This document shows positions 12,801 to 24,709 of a stretch of DNA of 64,000 bases, in pieces. Below the pieces are notes generated by a model. That model saw nothing but the letters and a program-made list of their open reading frames with translations, ran no database searches and was not told the DNA's origin. The DNA comes from Rotaria sordida (taxonomy: Eukaryota; Rotifera; Eurotatoria; Philodinida; Philodinidae): the NCBI GenBank assembly GCA_905250125.1, contig CAJNOL010000589.1, positions 1-64,000 of the forward strand, in the 5' to 3' direction. The stretch's first letter is position 1. Each line of letters begins with the position of its first letter. The translations under genes and the position numbers were made by a program.

Positions 12801-15800
12801 AAACTGTGTTGTTCAAAATTTAATAATACTGTTGAATGACAGTCATTGCAATATGGAAATAGGATTTTACTATTACAGAAGTTGCTATCTATGTGTCATT
12901 GATTTGACAGACAGGTTTTCGGGCTCTTAGTATTGATGTTTCTCAGAAGAAAATTCTAACAGAATAATAAGAAAGCCATTGCAAACATTATTTAATTCAA
13001 CAAAGTGATGATGCAGATAGTTTTCTTTTGTCTTCAAAGTTAGCGTAATGTTTGAATCAATATTCTTAGGAATGAATAATTCTACTAAATTAACATATTC
13101 GATATTTTTAAAAAAACAAAGATCAAACTTCAATAAAAATACTTCGATTTATGAATCAATCTATTAATTTGATTGTGACTAGAAGAAATCATAAATTAGA
13201 AGTATAATATTATTAAAATATGCTATATATATATATATATAAATGATTAACGACGATACTTGATTGTAACTTCTGATTCAAATGGAACAAAAGAATATAT
13301 TAGAAAAATATGAATTTGATTGGAATCTCTTGTGCTATCAATCATATTCATAATTCTTAGAATTTCGAGCATCAATAGTAATGACGAAAATATTACAAAG
13401 CTCTAATATAAATCATTCAACGAACAGGAACTAATATGTCAATCATTGTTTACATATATTACTTTCCAGTAATTTATTCTTCGACATGAACTCTGTTATT
13501 CAAGTACAATACACAAAAAAAACTATCTCGTGTGATACTCTCATATCAATCTTTATTAGTCAAAATAAACATAAGATACAAAAAAAATCGACTGGAATAT
13601 CAACATATCAGTAAAAGATATATAGAATATGATTGATGATTGTTAGTATAACAGATTACTAAAGTATCTAAATGACATTCTTGTGATTTATTATGCTCAA
13701 TAGTATTTCTTTGATGTATTATTATTGACATACATTGGCCAATCTTTCGGTTAGAAAAAAAAATATTTTTACACATACTACAACAAGTGTCTATTTATTA
13801 CAATTGCTATCAGTACGACAAGTCTATAATAGAATATTCATTCATAATGTAGAAAATATGATTAAGGATGTGATAAACAATTTTGTTTCGATTCATAGTT
13901 TATTTGAACTTGGAAATCCTTAATTTAATCTTATACAAATAAATATATGATATTTCAAAAAGAAAATATAATTGCATCAAGTTTTGTTCAAAGATTTTAC
14001 TATTAAATGAAACCATATGATAAAACAATAAAATCCAAATATATACCAGTATTATTTATTTACTTTTATGTTTGGATCAATTTTCTATATTTAGCACATG
14101 TCTGAGTAGGTGCTTATTATACTCGTTGTATAATATTATGTAAGTAAGTGATTGCTTTCTTGCCTTTCTTTTCACCTTGAATTCTACTTATTTAGTTATA
14201 ACTCAAAGAAAAAAAAAATATATACTTAACATTATGATACTTAATGGAAAATATATTATCGAATGATCAATTATTAATTCTACTCTACACTTTCTTGTGA
14301 ATAAAAAATATTTTATGAATCGATATTTCACTGAAAAAAAAAAGATCGAATCATAATAGATTTTTTAATTGTTCTTTTGACAATTGTCGTGAATAAAGAT
14401 TTGATTTATCCTATAGAAAAGATTTAAACTATTATATTATTATTTATCGAGATATTTCTTTTACATATTCATCATGGAAAATAAATTTGTAGATGACAAA
14501 AAAAAGCACGAAGCTAATATTGATAAATTATGCTATTTAGTCATGTTGTTAATTAGTAAATTAATATATTTCTCATGTTCTGACATGTTCATTGATGAAC
14601 ACTAGAAAACTTCCAAAGAAAAGAAAACCTATAAAATTCAAAAGCATATGTTAGCTCAAATGAGTAAACATTAGTCTCATTGCTGTGTCTTCGATTGCTT
14701 GGAATCTTTTTACTTTAAGTTTTACACTTCAAAAAACAAATTCACTTGCTTGACAAGAACGTATTGAAAATTAAACATGTGATTATAAAATAGATTTACG
14801 TGAAATATATAAGAATTTTAGCATGAAATGTTTCACAAGAGACACATCTATTGTTTCTTTAAATTCATTCATAGTTTCAACATATTTTAGTACATATTCA
14901 TATAGCCAACTTCATCTCGATAATAATCAAAAAAGTAATAGGTCTTTCATTTTATTATAAATCTAAATGAAGACAACGCGATGACAAATTACTCGGTGAC
15001 CTATATTGAATGTATTAATGTTAAAAGAGTATATTTTTCTTTTTTTTTTTTTTTGATAAATGTAATTTTAGCAATCTCTTTTTATCGCTAATACATGCTT
15101 CGAACACAATTATGAATAGCTGTCAACTCGATAATGTTTTTTTTTTAAATTGAAATATTACGTCGTTTATGGTTTGTTCATACTTCTTTGTAAAGTGTCA
15201 TATTTCGTTTTCTATTCTTTAGTAAAGAAGCTTTGATTAATGCTGATCTAACTAGAATTAAATTTATCAGAATATCATAGTAGCTTGACAATCAATTTGA
15301 TAAATGATGATTTTTATTGAAAACAGAAACCAACTTAAGTTTAGTCTGTAAATGAAGCATGGTGACATTGCATTATTGAATAAAAGAAAATGTTGATGTA
15401 AATATTATATTCAATTAGAATAAAGAAGTGAACGACAGATTGTGAATGTTCTGTTTAGAATCAAAATACTTTGAATAATCTTTTCATTATGTTTTCATAA
15501 TCAGAACTCTTTTGTTCGACTTCTTGACATTTATTAGACAATTTTTTGCATTCATAATTTATTCAATGTTCTCTTTATATATTGTTAGGTTTTTTTGTTT
15601 ATAGAAAAAGCCGGAGATATTTAAATGAACATAAACAAAAAGAAAATATTTTTCATAATAAAAGATATATTGAATTTAGTTAACTGTTAAAACTAAGTTA
15701 AATGACAAGACTGTTGATAATATTCATGCTATCTATCAGAATTTTTGCTATGACTCGAATGAATTCTAATATGAAAACATTGGATGTTAGACAAGACAGT

Positions 15801-15929
15801 TTTCAACATATAGGTGCTGAAGAATTTGGTTTTTAATTTGCATTCATTATTAGAGTCGCAAAAAATCGATACTAAACCTTTTATTAATTGAACATTTGCA
15901 TGTCTATCATTTACTCTATGAAAAATTAT
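9817..15929. other. Gene desert upstream of the Kv gene
   Basis: About 6 kb with no exon that I can support. Open frames such as 10653-10973, 11301-11507 and 12575-12823 are low-complexity translations with no conserved motif. Simple repeats are (GA)n at 11004-11026 and (TA)n at about 13224-13241. The part nearest 9817 should hold the promoter and 5' untranslated region of the Kv gene. Confidence 0.55.
11004..11026. repeat. (GA)n microsatellite
   Basis: An uninterrupted GA dinucleotide run of about 11 units lies inside a longer purine-rich tract (about 10925-11030). No gene overlaps it. Confidence 0.9.
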
Positions 15930-16810
15930 TTTTATTCTCAAAAGTTAACGTAAATATCTCTGTATATAAATCAAGTGGTTTTATTGTTTTTTTTATAATA
16001 TGCAATTATGTTCTTTTAAAGTTTTGTTCTGTACAGTTTCAGATAAATGACTGTACCTATAAACATTTGAATAAAAATAGTTTTATAAATGATAAAATTG
16101 GAATCACCAATAGTTGTGAACTGAAAACTGAGAGTCGAATTGGGCAAAATCACATCAAATGAAGATTGGATTAAAGTTACATTTCCATGCTTTTGTGAGA
16201 CTGTTATAGTGAAAGATTGAAAACTTTCTAGAAGACTGTCAAAATTTACAGAAGTAAAAGTTGATGAAATTCATGATGTTTGTCAAAAAAAGAACCACAA
16301 TTATGTGCTCAAGTAGGCACCAAGGTCTGCTCCATTCGACGAACAACAGTGCATCAAATTATAACTAAATACCTTTTATTGAAACTGTACAAGGTGCATT
16401 TTTCTTATGAAATTGAGCAGGTCTTTGCGACAGCTAGAGTACTTGATTGTGATTCATTTTTGAGAAACATCATGAACGTGATTGGCTTTTTCTTCTGTAA
16501 TTTTGGATAGTCTTTTAGGATGTTTTCGATCTTTCACTCTATCAGTTTCACAAAAGCATGGAAATATAACTTTAATCCAGTCTTCATTTGGTGTATTTTT
16601 GTTCAGCTCAACTTGCAGTTTTCGTTTTACAACCATTGGTGACTCAAATTTGGTCATTTGTGAAACTATTTTTATTCGAATATTTAGGGCACAGTCATTT
16701 ATCTGAAACTGTACAGAACAAAATTTTAAAGAACATAATTACATATTATAAGAAAAGATCAATTAAATCGCTTGAATTATAAACAAGATACTTACATTAA
16801 GTTTCTTGAT
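15930..16810. repeat. Palindromic decayed mariner/IS630-type transposase fragment
   Basis: The left arm (about 15930-16345) matches the reverse complement of the right arm (about 16415-16810), with a loop of about 70 bp. Shared landmarks include TTCTGTACAGTTTCAGATAA, ATTGGATTAAAGTTA/ACTGGATTAAAGTTA and CCATGCTTTTGTGA. Both arms encode the same helix-turn-helix-like peptide. The minus-strand copy is open at 16657-16454, with CFCETDRVKDRKHPKRLSKI resembling the F..TGSV.D..R.GRP..I pattern of transposase/DUF4817-type DNA-binding regions. The plus copy has an internal stop. After the plus copy, the loop side reads RRTTVHQIITKYLLLKLYKV, resembling the start of a Tc1/mariner-IS630 transposase. No intact transposase remains. 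Confidence 0.7.
16120..16460 (+). pseudogene. Broken transposase N-terminal region (plus copy)
   Basis: Translation along the plus strand gives NEDWIKVTFPCFCET, then a stop within the next segment, then a frame change into CSIRRTTVHQIITKYLLLKL followed by YKVHFSYEIEQ (about 16330-16425). The order (HTH-like region, then the R..V..IL....L..YK segment) is that seen at the N-terminal side of Tc1/mariner-IS630 type transposases. The catalytic DDE/D part is absent. This copy is disabled by at least one stop and one frameshift. Confidence 0.55.
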
Positions 16811-17760
16811 GAACTCTTAGGACATCCTGGATCTTAAAACAAACAATATAAAGCATTGGATTGATAAGCTCTGTCTATGTGCTTTATTTTTTTGTATTAT
16901 ATAGTTTCCAACAATGGACAAATCAATTTATTGCACGACCTAAAAAAAAGCGTATGCATACTTATCACTTACAGATTGCTGTTGCAGAACTGTGGAATAG
17001 AAACAAAGTATTAATTTGACAGAAATATGGGTAAATCTTTGACTGAAAAATGAAACATCTTACAAAGGAAAACAGTGGTTGATTCAAATTACGTGCATGT
17101 TTATCGAACTCAATAATAAAAACTAGTATGAGATGGTACAACATCGATTATAAGATTTGTATTCATCTCATAGAAATAAGAGACTCTGATTTTGTAATCA
17201 GACGGCTTACTTTATATTTCTGTCAAGATAATTAAAATATCTCTCGTTGCACTTCTGAATTGTATACAAGGTTCTATGATGAATTTGTTCAGCAAAATCA
17301 CAGAGGTACATGTCTAATAAGAGTTTCTTTCTAACTTCTTCAAATCTTTGCAATTTCTTAGCTAAAATATTGTATTAACTACAACTGTGTATGAATATCT
17401 GTTTTCTAGTACATAACAATTCATGATTATCATAAAAGATTTTCTATTTTATGGTTTTCTTTTTAGATTGATATATTATTTAATGTAGCACAAACTTCAA
17501 TTTGAAAATTGTTCATGAAAATTTCATGCATTAATATTTGTCTAAAATCTGATTTAAAGATCTAATGTAAGAATTATTCATCGACAAAATCAAGTTTAGC
17601 GCTCATTGTCTAGTTACTAAGGAATTGGTTAGCTAGTAATTATCCTTTTATTTCATTTAGTCGACTTTTTTCATTGTCAATCTGTCATTATTTTTTCAAA
17701 CTTTTCAAAATTTTTTTTCTCTTTTCTCATCGAATTCATCCATCGATATAAATACTAGAA
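16811..17760. other. Gene-free stretch before the small HTH gene
   Basis: No supported exon. The final 130 bases include a pyrimidine-rich tract (about 17660-17735) and an acceptor-like CTAG two bases before the ATG at 17761, consistent with trans-splicing or a 5' untranslated exon of the next gene. Confidence 0.5.
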
Positions 17761-18128
17761 ATGGCCGAATCATTTCAACAATATATTAAAATTCGTACGT
17801 TTTTGGGTTATCGTCCAAAAGAAATTCTTCTCGAATTACAAAATGCATTCGGTGGGTTAGAATCTATTCATTAATATTATCAGAAAAGAATATATATATA
17901 AAACTTTTAGGGGATGAAGCACCTACCTATGCTAATGTGCAACGTTGGTCAAAGCGTTTTCGTGATGCTATTGACAGTCCATTAGGAAGTCCACTTGGTT
18001 CACAATTAAATCTTGAAACACAGGAAAATTATTCTAATCAAAAATTAGGTAATCATAATATCAATGAAGATAACAATAATAACAATATACAAAAAGAATT
18101 CAGTTCAAATTCTCATAAATTTAAATAA
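17761..18128 (+). CDS. Small protein with solo Mos1-type helix-turn-helix
   Basis: Exons 17761-17851 and 17911-18128 (59 bp GT-AG intron) join in phase to 102 residues. The first 50 or so residues, IKIRTFLGYRPKEILLELQN followed by AFGDEAPTYANVQRWSKRFR, match the pattern of the HTH_48 DNA-binding domain at the N-terminus of Mos1/mariner transposases: a first helix, then 'FGD.AP.Y..V.RW..RF'. The rest is a low-complexity tail rich in Asn, Gln and Ser. No DDE/D catalytic domain follows; downstream sequence has stops in all frames. An intact frame with a proper intron argues for a retained host gene or a recent remnant rather than a random fragment. Function is unknown; DNA binding is inferred from the domain. 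Confidence 0.75.
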
Positions 18129-19101
18129 ATGTATAGTACAATGAAACAAGAAAAAACTACAATTGCTTATAATTAAATTAGAACAGATAGTCAACTTGTG
18201 ATGATGCCGAATATATTGTTATTCATTTTCATTTCATTTTATTTTTAAGAACAAAAAATAAATGTGAAACTGCTTTAGTGAGATCTAAACGAAAAATATC
18301 ATTCATAGAGATATTGTCTTGATCAATATTCGATGACATAATTTAGAAGATTATCTAATCAAACGCGAATAATACAATTGATTAGACATGTATCAAATCC
18401 AAACTCGATTGCAATTTTTGGGACGAACGTTTTAGATTCGAAAACTATCCAATCAGTTCAGACAGAGTCAGATATTCTGGTAATTACTCAACTGTTTCTT
18501 GGGATATATCAACAATCATGGAAGAAATCTAAGGTTGGATTAAGTTCGTATTCGAGTATCTCTGAACACTGTTGACTTTTTACGGACATCTGCAGATCTT
18601 CAATGTTTGAATCATTTATTCCACTGTATCTAGGTCTATCGTGGCCAAGTCTGAAACTCTTCCTATTGGCTTGCTTCTGCTTTCTTTTATTTATTAGCTG
18701 AAAATGACTACATCCAAGATCGAGCCCAAACATTGGGGTTCGATGCATACCTGCAATCGATAACAGATTAAAATATTACAAGAGCTATCTAACAATTTAT
18801 AACCATAAAGTTGTATACGAATTGTGGTTTTTAGTAATGTAATTTTGTTCACTATGATTGATCAATGTTCCTTATATTGATTGAATAAGTTTATGCAACA
18901 TTCATCAACAAAAGTGACATTTTCATAATAGATTGTATCACTCTATAAAAGTTTCGATATGTGCAACAAGAACAACAATTTAACTGATATATCTTTAAAA
19001 TTATTTCAAATGATAATAAATAAACAAATATCAGCTCTTTAAACACTTTAAATAGATGTAAATTATAGAAGATGAAAATTTTGATTCATATAATTAGGAT
19101 A
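18129..19101. other. Gene-free stretch
   Basis: No supported exon. Overlapping open frames at 18378-18575 (+) and 18509-18748 (-) are unrelated to any family I recognise and are probably chance. Confidence 0.5.
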
Positions 19102-19472
19102 TATAGGGTGGCCAGTAAGTCATGAAACAGGCACGCTAAAAATTGAATATCTCCATTACGGCTCGAGCAAACGAGTTGATTTTCTTGCCAAAGATAGAGA
19201 CATGTTCACACTCCAAATTCGTATGGGCAAGATTAGTGAGAAACTATCGTGAGTATATTGTTTTCTTTTCCTATCTGTGAACAAGTAAAATTTTCTTGTT
19301 GGGATCAATAGTGGTATTTAACAAAGGTTCTCACTGACCTTGTCCGTATGAATTTGAAGTGTGATCATGTCTCTATCCTTGGTAAAAAAATGAGCCTGTT
19401 TAGTAGAACTATAATGGAGATATTCAATTTTTAGTGTGCCTGTTTCATAACTTACTGGACACCCTATATTTT
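19102..19472. mobile_element. Mariner-like MITE with long terminal inverted repeats
   Basis: The left end TAGGGTGGCCAGTAAGTCAT is the near-perfect inverse of the right end ATAACTTACTGGACACCCTA. The match continues through the shared segment AACAGGCACGCTAAAAATTG (one mismatch) for about 150 bp, including AAGATAGAGACATG/CATGTCTCTATCCTT. The centre is about 60 bp. TA dinucleotides flank both ends, fitting the TA target duplication of Tc1/mariner elements. There is no coding capacity. The ends resemble the AGGGTGTCC-type termini of mariner relatives. Confidence 0.85.
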
Positions 19473-20188
19473 CATCATTTTTTCGTAGTTATTACTCACA
19501 CTTAATCTGTTAATTTAAACATGAATTTCAATTATTTCTTCGCTTGTTAATACTATGTAATACACTTCTTCCATCACGTTCTTCAGCAATAATTGATCAA
19601 TAACTGTTACAAATTATTACTTATTTATTATCATTTGTTTTCTTTTTCTTATATTTACTAAACATTTTTAGTTGATTATTGTCATTTATTATTATTATTT
19701 TTATTTATTAATTTTCTATTCTTTGATTATAATAGTACATATATTAATCTATTCGAAGGATTAATTCGTTTAAAAACAATTTATAATCATTCATTATCAC
19801 TTCATATATTTGGTTATTCATATATGAAACATGAATTAATTTAACATTTACATTTAATAATATATTAGATAAATTAATATCATTGGATGACGTCATTAAA
19901 AGTACTTACATTTACGAAAAAATATTTATCTAGAATAATCATCAAACGACTAGGACAATCAATTGTAATGTCATATCAATCAATTAGAGATTGTAAATAT
20001 TATTTTTGTCATGTATCTATCTATAGCTTGATTCAACAGTCACGTACAATTTATTTTGAAACGATTAATAACGTTTATTAGTGAAAGATTTATCAGGTTT
20101 TTTGTTTATCTAAATTACGTTCATCCATTCGAAATTCAATATATAAGATTAGGAAAAAGAGTTAACAAAACCTATGCATATTTTTTAT
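19473..20188. other. Gene-free stretch, 3' of MRPL17
   Basis: No supported exon. The A+T content is very high and the open frames at 19887-20253 are low complexity. The part next to 20189 is likely the 3' untranslated region of the minus-strand ribosomal protein gene. Confidence 0.55.
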
Positions 20189-22713
20189 TTATTTATCTTT
20201 TTTCTCATTTCGATTATTTCGTTCTGTTCGATATTCTTTACGAGCTTCATTAAGAAGAACATTCGTTAAAATATTTGAATAATTTCTTGGATCAGGTATT
20301 ATACGTGGATATGGATTATCTTTCATTTCGAGAACAATATTTTGTCGTGGTATATGTGGAAATTTAAATTCACCATATTTGATCGGTAAACGATACGACT
20401 AAACAAAACAAAAAAATATCAAGAAAATTAAAACATAATATTAAATTAAATTCTAGAATATACATTTGTATACGGTCCTATTGTATTTGTATATCGAGGA
20501 ACATATACTTTGAATACTTTATGAATTAAATCTTTATCATTAACCCAATAATCCTGATTTAAAATTATAATCCATTAATTAAATTAAAAAAAAAAAGAAT
20601 AGAATGTTTCATACCATAAGTTGCATTGTACCAACATGTCTGAAAATAAAATCAATTGAAAATGTGTATAATTAGATAAAAAAGAACAACATTTTAAAAA
20701 ATTTAAACCTACTGATCACCATATTTTTTAGCTAATTCAATTAAACGTTCAGCATATTGTCTTGTTTCATCATGTGTTCGAATATAACCTTCTATCCTAA
20801 ATAAATAAACGAGAATTTTATTCAACAATTATTAAAATTTAATGTTTAGAGAATTCTTTAAATTTATTCAAGTCTCTGGACTTATTTTCTTGTAATAGTA
20901 TACATTCTTTCTCACTCATCTATTCAACGTTGAAATAAAATCTAGATTTTATATTAAAATCTTGAGAATGTTAGGCTGCGAAGCTGCTGACTTTATTTAC
21001 AAAAATATAAGTTATAGTTTTCTTCCTTTAATCTAAACAGTTCCAAGATTATCCTTTCGTACAATGACGATTTACATTCAATAGATAACAATAAACAAAA
21101 TAACAAATAATAATATTTATTTGATTGATGATATAGCACACAAAAATATGTAATTAAAGCTAACTTTTCGTTTTACAAGCGTATATTTAATTTTATAAGG
21201 ATGAATAAATAATGTACAGATCATTGAGAAAAATTGCCAATCAGAAGCTTTCGGTGATTTTTTTCTTCAATATATGACAGCATTTTATTAATACGCCGAT
21301 GCCGACTTGTATTTGAGCGTCTAATAGAAAAAATGAGGATAAGTACTCAGTTACGATGTGCTATATACTATCGAAAGATGAGTCTTGACACTTGGATAAA
21401 TCCAATAAATCAAAAAATAAGTTCTAGAAGCCTATTGTTTCTTTTTCTAGATCACGTCTCGTTCACGATTTCTTATCTACTAGTGATAATTTTATTAAAA
21501 TTTCTGTGTCAATTTTATATGTTTTTGTATTAAATCCACACATTGGCTTTATTTATGTAGGATTTAGTATATCACGTAAACTCTGACTTCCAGTTTGAGT
21601 CCTAGTTCAAATGAGAACAGTGCATTTTAAGAATCAATTTTATCAACGATGGAGCGTAATGTCATGTGAACCTTGTCATCAAAATCAAAAATATCAATAT
21701 AATGCAATTCTCATTTCTATAATACTTATTTGTTGTTATTAAAATGAAAAATAACTATCATCACTTCGACAAATAGTTTAACTTTGGGATGATATACTAA
21801 TCATTGAAAAATAACATGTGAATCATAATGAATTGGACTAATTATAAATGCAATTTTTGAATCATTTAGTGTTCATATAATATATTCCTTTATGTATCAA
21901 AAGATGAAGAATATCAAGCTCTACAAAACTATGCACTTCACTTTCAAAAAAGAACTTTTTTTTTAATTTTGAAGCAACCAATACACTGATAGATATTGGA
22001 TATTCCTTCTATGAAACTAAAATAAAAACGAAAACAAAAATATTTTCGACGAAATCGTCTATCTTTTCGGTTATATTTCAAAACTTTAAACGATCAGTTT
22101 ATGTAAAAACTTCAGAAACAATAAATTAAAAAAACTTTAATCCATATTGAAGTCTGTTAGATTTTTCGTATATTTTATCGAAAACATGTCGCATTCGGTT
22201 TGTCAATCACGAAGTGTTGTAGAGAACGAAGTTTTACATTCTTTTTGGTGTCCAAATGAGACTTTTGCAACTGAATTTTAACTTTAAGAAAAGCTTCATC
22301 ATTTAAAGAATCCAGTCAAAATTACCATCAAGAATATTTTCACGAGATTTTCAATTTCTCCAATAAAGCTTGGATATTCGAAAGTAGATCAATCAAACAG
22401 AAGACATAATTCTCTATCTTTTGATATATGAATGAATATTTTATGCGAATTTAAATGAAAAAAAAAATTGCATTTACATTTAGTCTGATTTATTTGGGCT
22501 TAACCGTTATTTTAAATAAATCTACTCTACCTTTCATGTCGAAATAATTCTCCTAAAATAGCTTTGATTTTTTCATGCCGTGCATTTTGACCACCACCAG
22601 TTATTTTCGATCGTATCGCATGTGGTACAGTTACACGAAGAGTTCTAAAAAAACATCAATTATATAAAAAAGTAAAACCGAATGTGTACCTACCGTGTAC
22701 TAAGATTACTCAT
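20189..22713 (-). CDS. MRPL17: Mitochondrial large ribosomal subunit protein bL17m
   Basis: This is a component of the mitochondrial large ribosomal subunit. Minus-strand exons are 22713-22694, 22644-22531, 20796-20713, 20639-20615, 20553-20464 and 20398-20189, joining in phase to 180 residues (human protein about 175). Family features seen: ILGELFRHERIEGYIRTHDE, then TRQYAERLIELAKKYGD, then YWVNDKDLIHKVFKVYVPRY followed by TNTIGPYT and a stretch rich in prolines and basic residues. The N-terminus is very short before the conserved part, as in animal L17 orthologues. Most introns are 49-90 bp, but intron 2 (20797-22530) is 1.73 kb with no recognised gene inside. The start codon is the only ATG in the first exon. 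It lies 248 bp downstream of the DELE1-like gene, on the same strand. Confidence 0.92.
20797..22530. other. Unusually long intron of MRPL17
   Basis: This 1.7 kb intron is about 30 times the usual size here. I see no complete gene inside. The frame 21333-21533 is not supported by any motif. At 21895-22440 the two ends share a short inverted match (TATCAAAAGATGAAGAAT versus a rightward TCTCTATCTTTTGATATA), which may mark a decayed insertion. Confidence 0.45.
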
Positions 22714-22961
22714 AATAATATCCTTTGCAAAACAAGTACAACACTTATCTTAAAAAAAAACCAGAAAAAAAAATAGTATTGATTTTTTTTTGCAAACAAA
22801 TCCAAAAATTAAATGTTAACAATCAATAGTGAACAAACACTTGAAAAATACAAAGTAACACAAATTCTCTAAAGTCAACCGTCAGTTTTCTAATTATAAA
22901 TTCTGACGTTCTATTCACTGCGTACTAAAGTTAAAATTAGGAAGAAAAATACTACAAATGT

Positions 22962-23997
22962 TTATGATAAACATGCAATTGTTTTAGTTGTTAAATCATA
23001 TTGATCATCATTGAATGAATAATCTTCTTTATAATTATTTGATAATGAAAAACGAGAAAAAATATCACGTAAAGATGGACTTGATTTTTCACTTATCGTT
23101 TCTTCTATTATTCCATCTTCATTGTCATCAATATCAATATGATTTGAAAGAAGTGTTAGATTAAATTGGGCATTTATATGACCTAAACTAGCTGCTTGAC
23201 GATAATAATCGCATGCCTATGTAAAGTTAAATAAAATTTATTAAAAAAAAAGATTTCAATTAAATTATTTACTTTAGCTCGATCTTGTTCAACACCAATA
23301 CCTCGTTCATAACAAATACCAAGATTATATAATGCTGCTGCATTTGTTCCAGTTTTAGCAATAGTTTGAAGAGTTTCAATACCAAATTTCAGATTACCCG
23401 ATTCGAGAGCATCAATAGCTAATTGAAGATTTATTATTGACATTGTTTCTTCATGTAAATTAGAAAGATTGTTGAGTGTTTTCATACAGGCTTCATCAGC
23501 TTGAAGTAATGAATCAAGAGTGTCTTCTTTTTCCTGTGGAGGAGGAATCGACTGAACTTCTTTAACCACACATTCAGGTTTAACCGCTTCAATTTGTTTA
23601 ATACCATTTAGTTTTTGTGTGGACTAAATTTAATAAACAAAAAAAAATTATTTTTTTCTTTGTTTTCATATATATATACAAAAAAATCAATTTCAAACCA
23701 GTTGAACGGAAAATTTAATTAATTGATCTTGTAATTTTTCGATATTTTTAAATGAAAGTTGATTATTTTTTAATATTCGATGAATATCACATTTGTTCAC
23801 AATTGAACGTTTTTCTTCCCTAGAAAAAACAAAACTTTAATAAATAAATCACTAAAGAAATCAATTTTATACCGTTTTAGATTTGAATCATCGTCAGTAC
23901 TACAAATAGTAGTTATTGGAATAAGGACATCTTGTGCACAGTAATGAGTAGCTGCATTACGAAAAACACGATAAACACAATTGGCTAGACGCCACAT
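22962..23997 (-). CDS. Sel1/TPR-repeat protein, DELE1-like
   Basis: Minus-strand exons are 23997-23873, 23819-23699, 23623-23273 and 23216-22962, closing in phase to 283 residues. The C-terminal half contains Sel1-like repeats: AALYNLGICYERGIGVEQDR continuing as AKACDYYRQAASLGHINAQF (about 177-216). The N-terminus MWRLANCVYRVFRNA is basic and hydrophobic, consistent with a mitochondrial presequence. DELE1, the mitochondrial stress-signalling protein, also starts MWRL, carries TPR/Sel1 repeats and has an SSPSL segment near its C-terminus; SSPSLRDIF is present here. Human DELE1 is much longer (about 515) with more repeats, so orthology is tentative. A generic mitochondrial Sel1-repeat protein is the alternative. 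Confidence 0.6.
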
Positions 23998-24369
23998 GAT
24001 TTTATTTTGTATGATTTGTTATTTAAATACTGCTCGTTGTCCTAGATGAATCGACCGCATACAACGAAACGGTCACTCATCCTTATGACTAAGATTCGAA
24101 CAGAAAAGATTAAACTTTAAAATAAAAATAAAATAAACAATAAATAAAGAAAAATAACGTTGGAAATTCTCGTAATATACAATTGGACGAGCCAAATACA
24201 CACTACTGTTTCGTGTTTACTTTTCTATAGGCGAGAGCACGCGATGACTGACGTCATTTTTTCTTCCACTACCAGTATATAACCTTTTGTATTTTATCGT
24301 TCTGTCTGATCTGACGAATGTATGATGAGAGAAAAAAAAATGTTCAGAAACAAAAGAAAAAAAAAAGAG

Positions 24370-24441
24370 AGGTCCTACCCAGATTTGAACTGGGGTCGCT
24401 GGATTCAAAGTCCAAAGTGCTAACCGCTACACCATAGGACC
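24370..24441 (-). tRNA. tRNA-Gln (anticodon TTG)
   Basis: Reading the minus strand from 24441, the gene folds as a cloverleaf. The acceptor arm is GGTCCTA pairing with TAGGACC. The D arm carries TGTAGCGGTTAG (internal promoter A box). The anticodon stem-loop GGACTTTGAATCC has loop CTTTGAA and anticodon TTG. The T arm GTTCAAATC is the B box. There is no intron. The body closely resembles animal tRNA-Gln. It lies 373 bp upstream of the DELE1-like start, on the same strand. Confidence 0.95.
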
Positions 24442-24709
24442 ACATTATATTGCTTTCAAGAAAATCCTTTCATGACGTTGAAAAGGAAACTTATCGAATA
24501 ATTACACATACTGTCTATTAATATAAAAACCAAATAATTACTAATAATACAATCTGAAAAAACATTTTCAATTAATTTTGTTCTTCTTGAATATGAATAA
24601 AGATCGAAATTTATCTTTTTTTTTTTTGTTAAATGAAAACAAAAAAAATGTAAGATACGATAAATAACACAAATAGCAAAAAAAAAATACTGTACATTTG
24701 TTAGTTCTA

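Noticed and set aside
21895..22440. Inverted repeat inside the long MRPL17 intron
   Set aside because: Only the outermost 18 bases pair convincingly; the interior arms could not be aligned.
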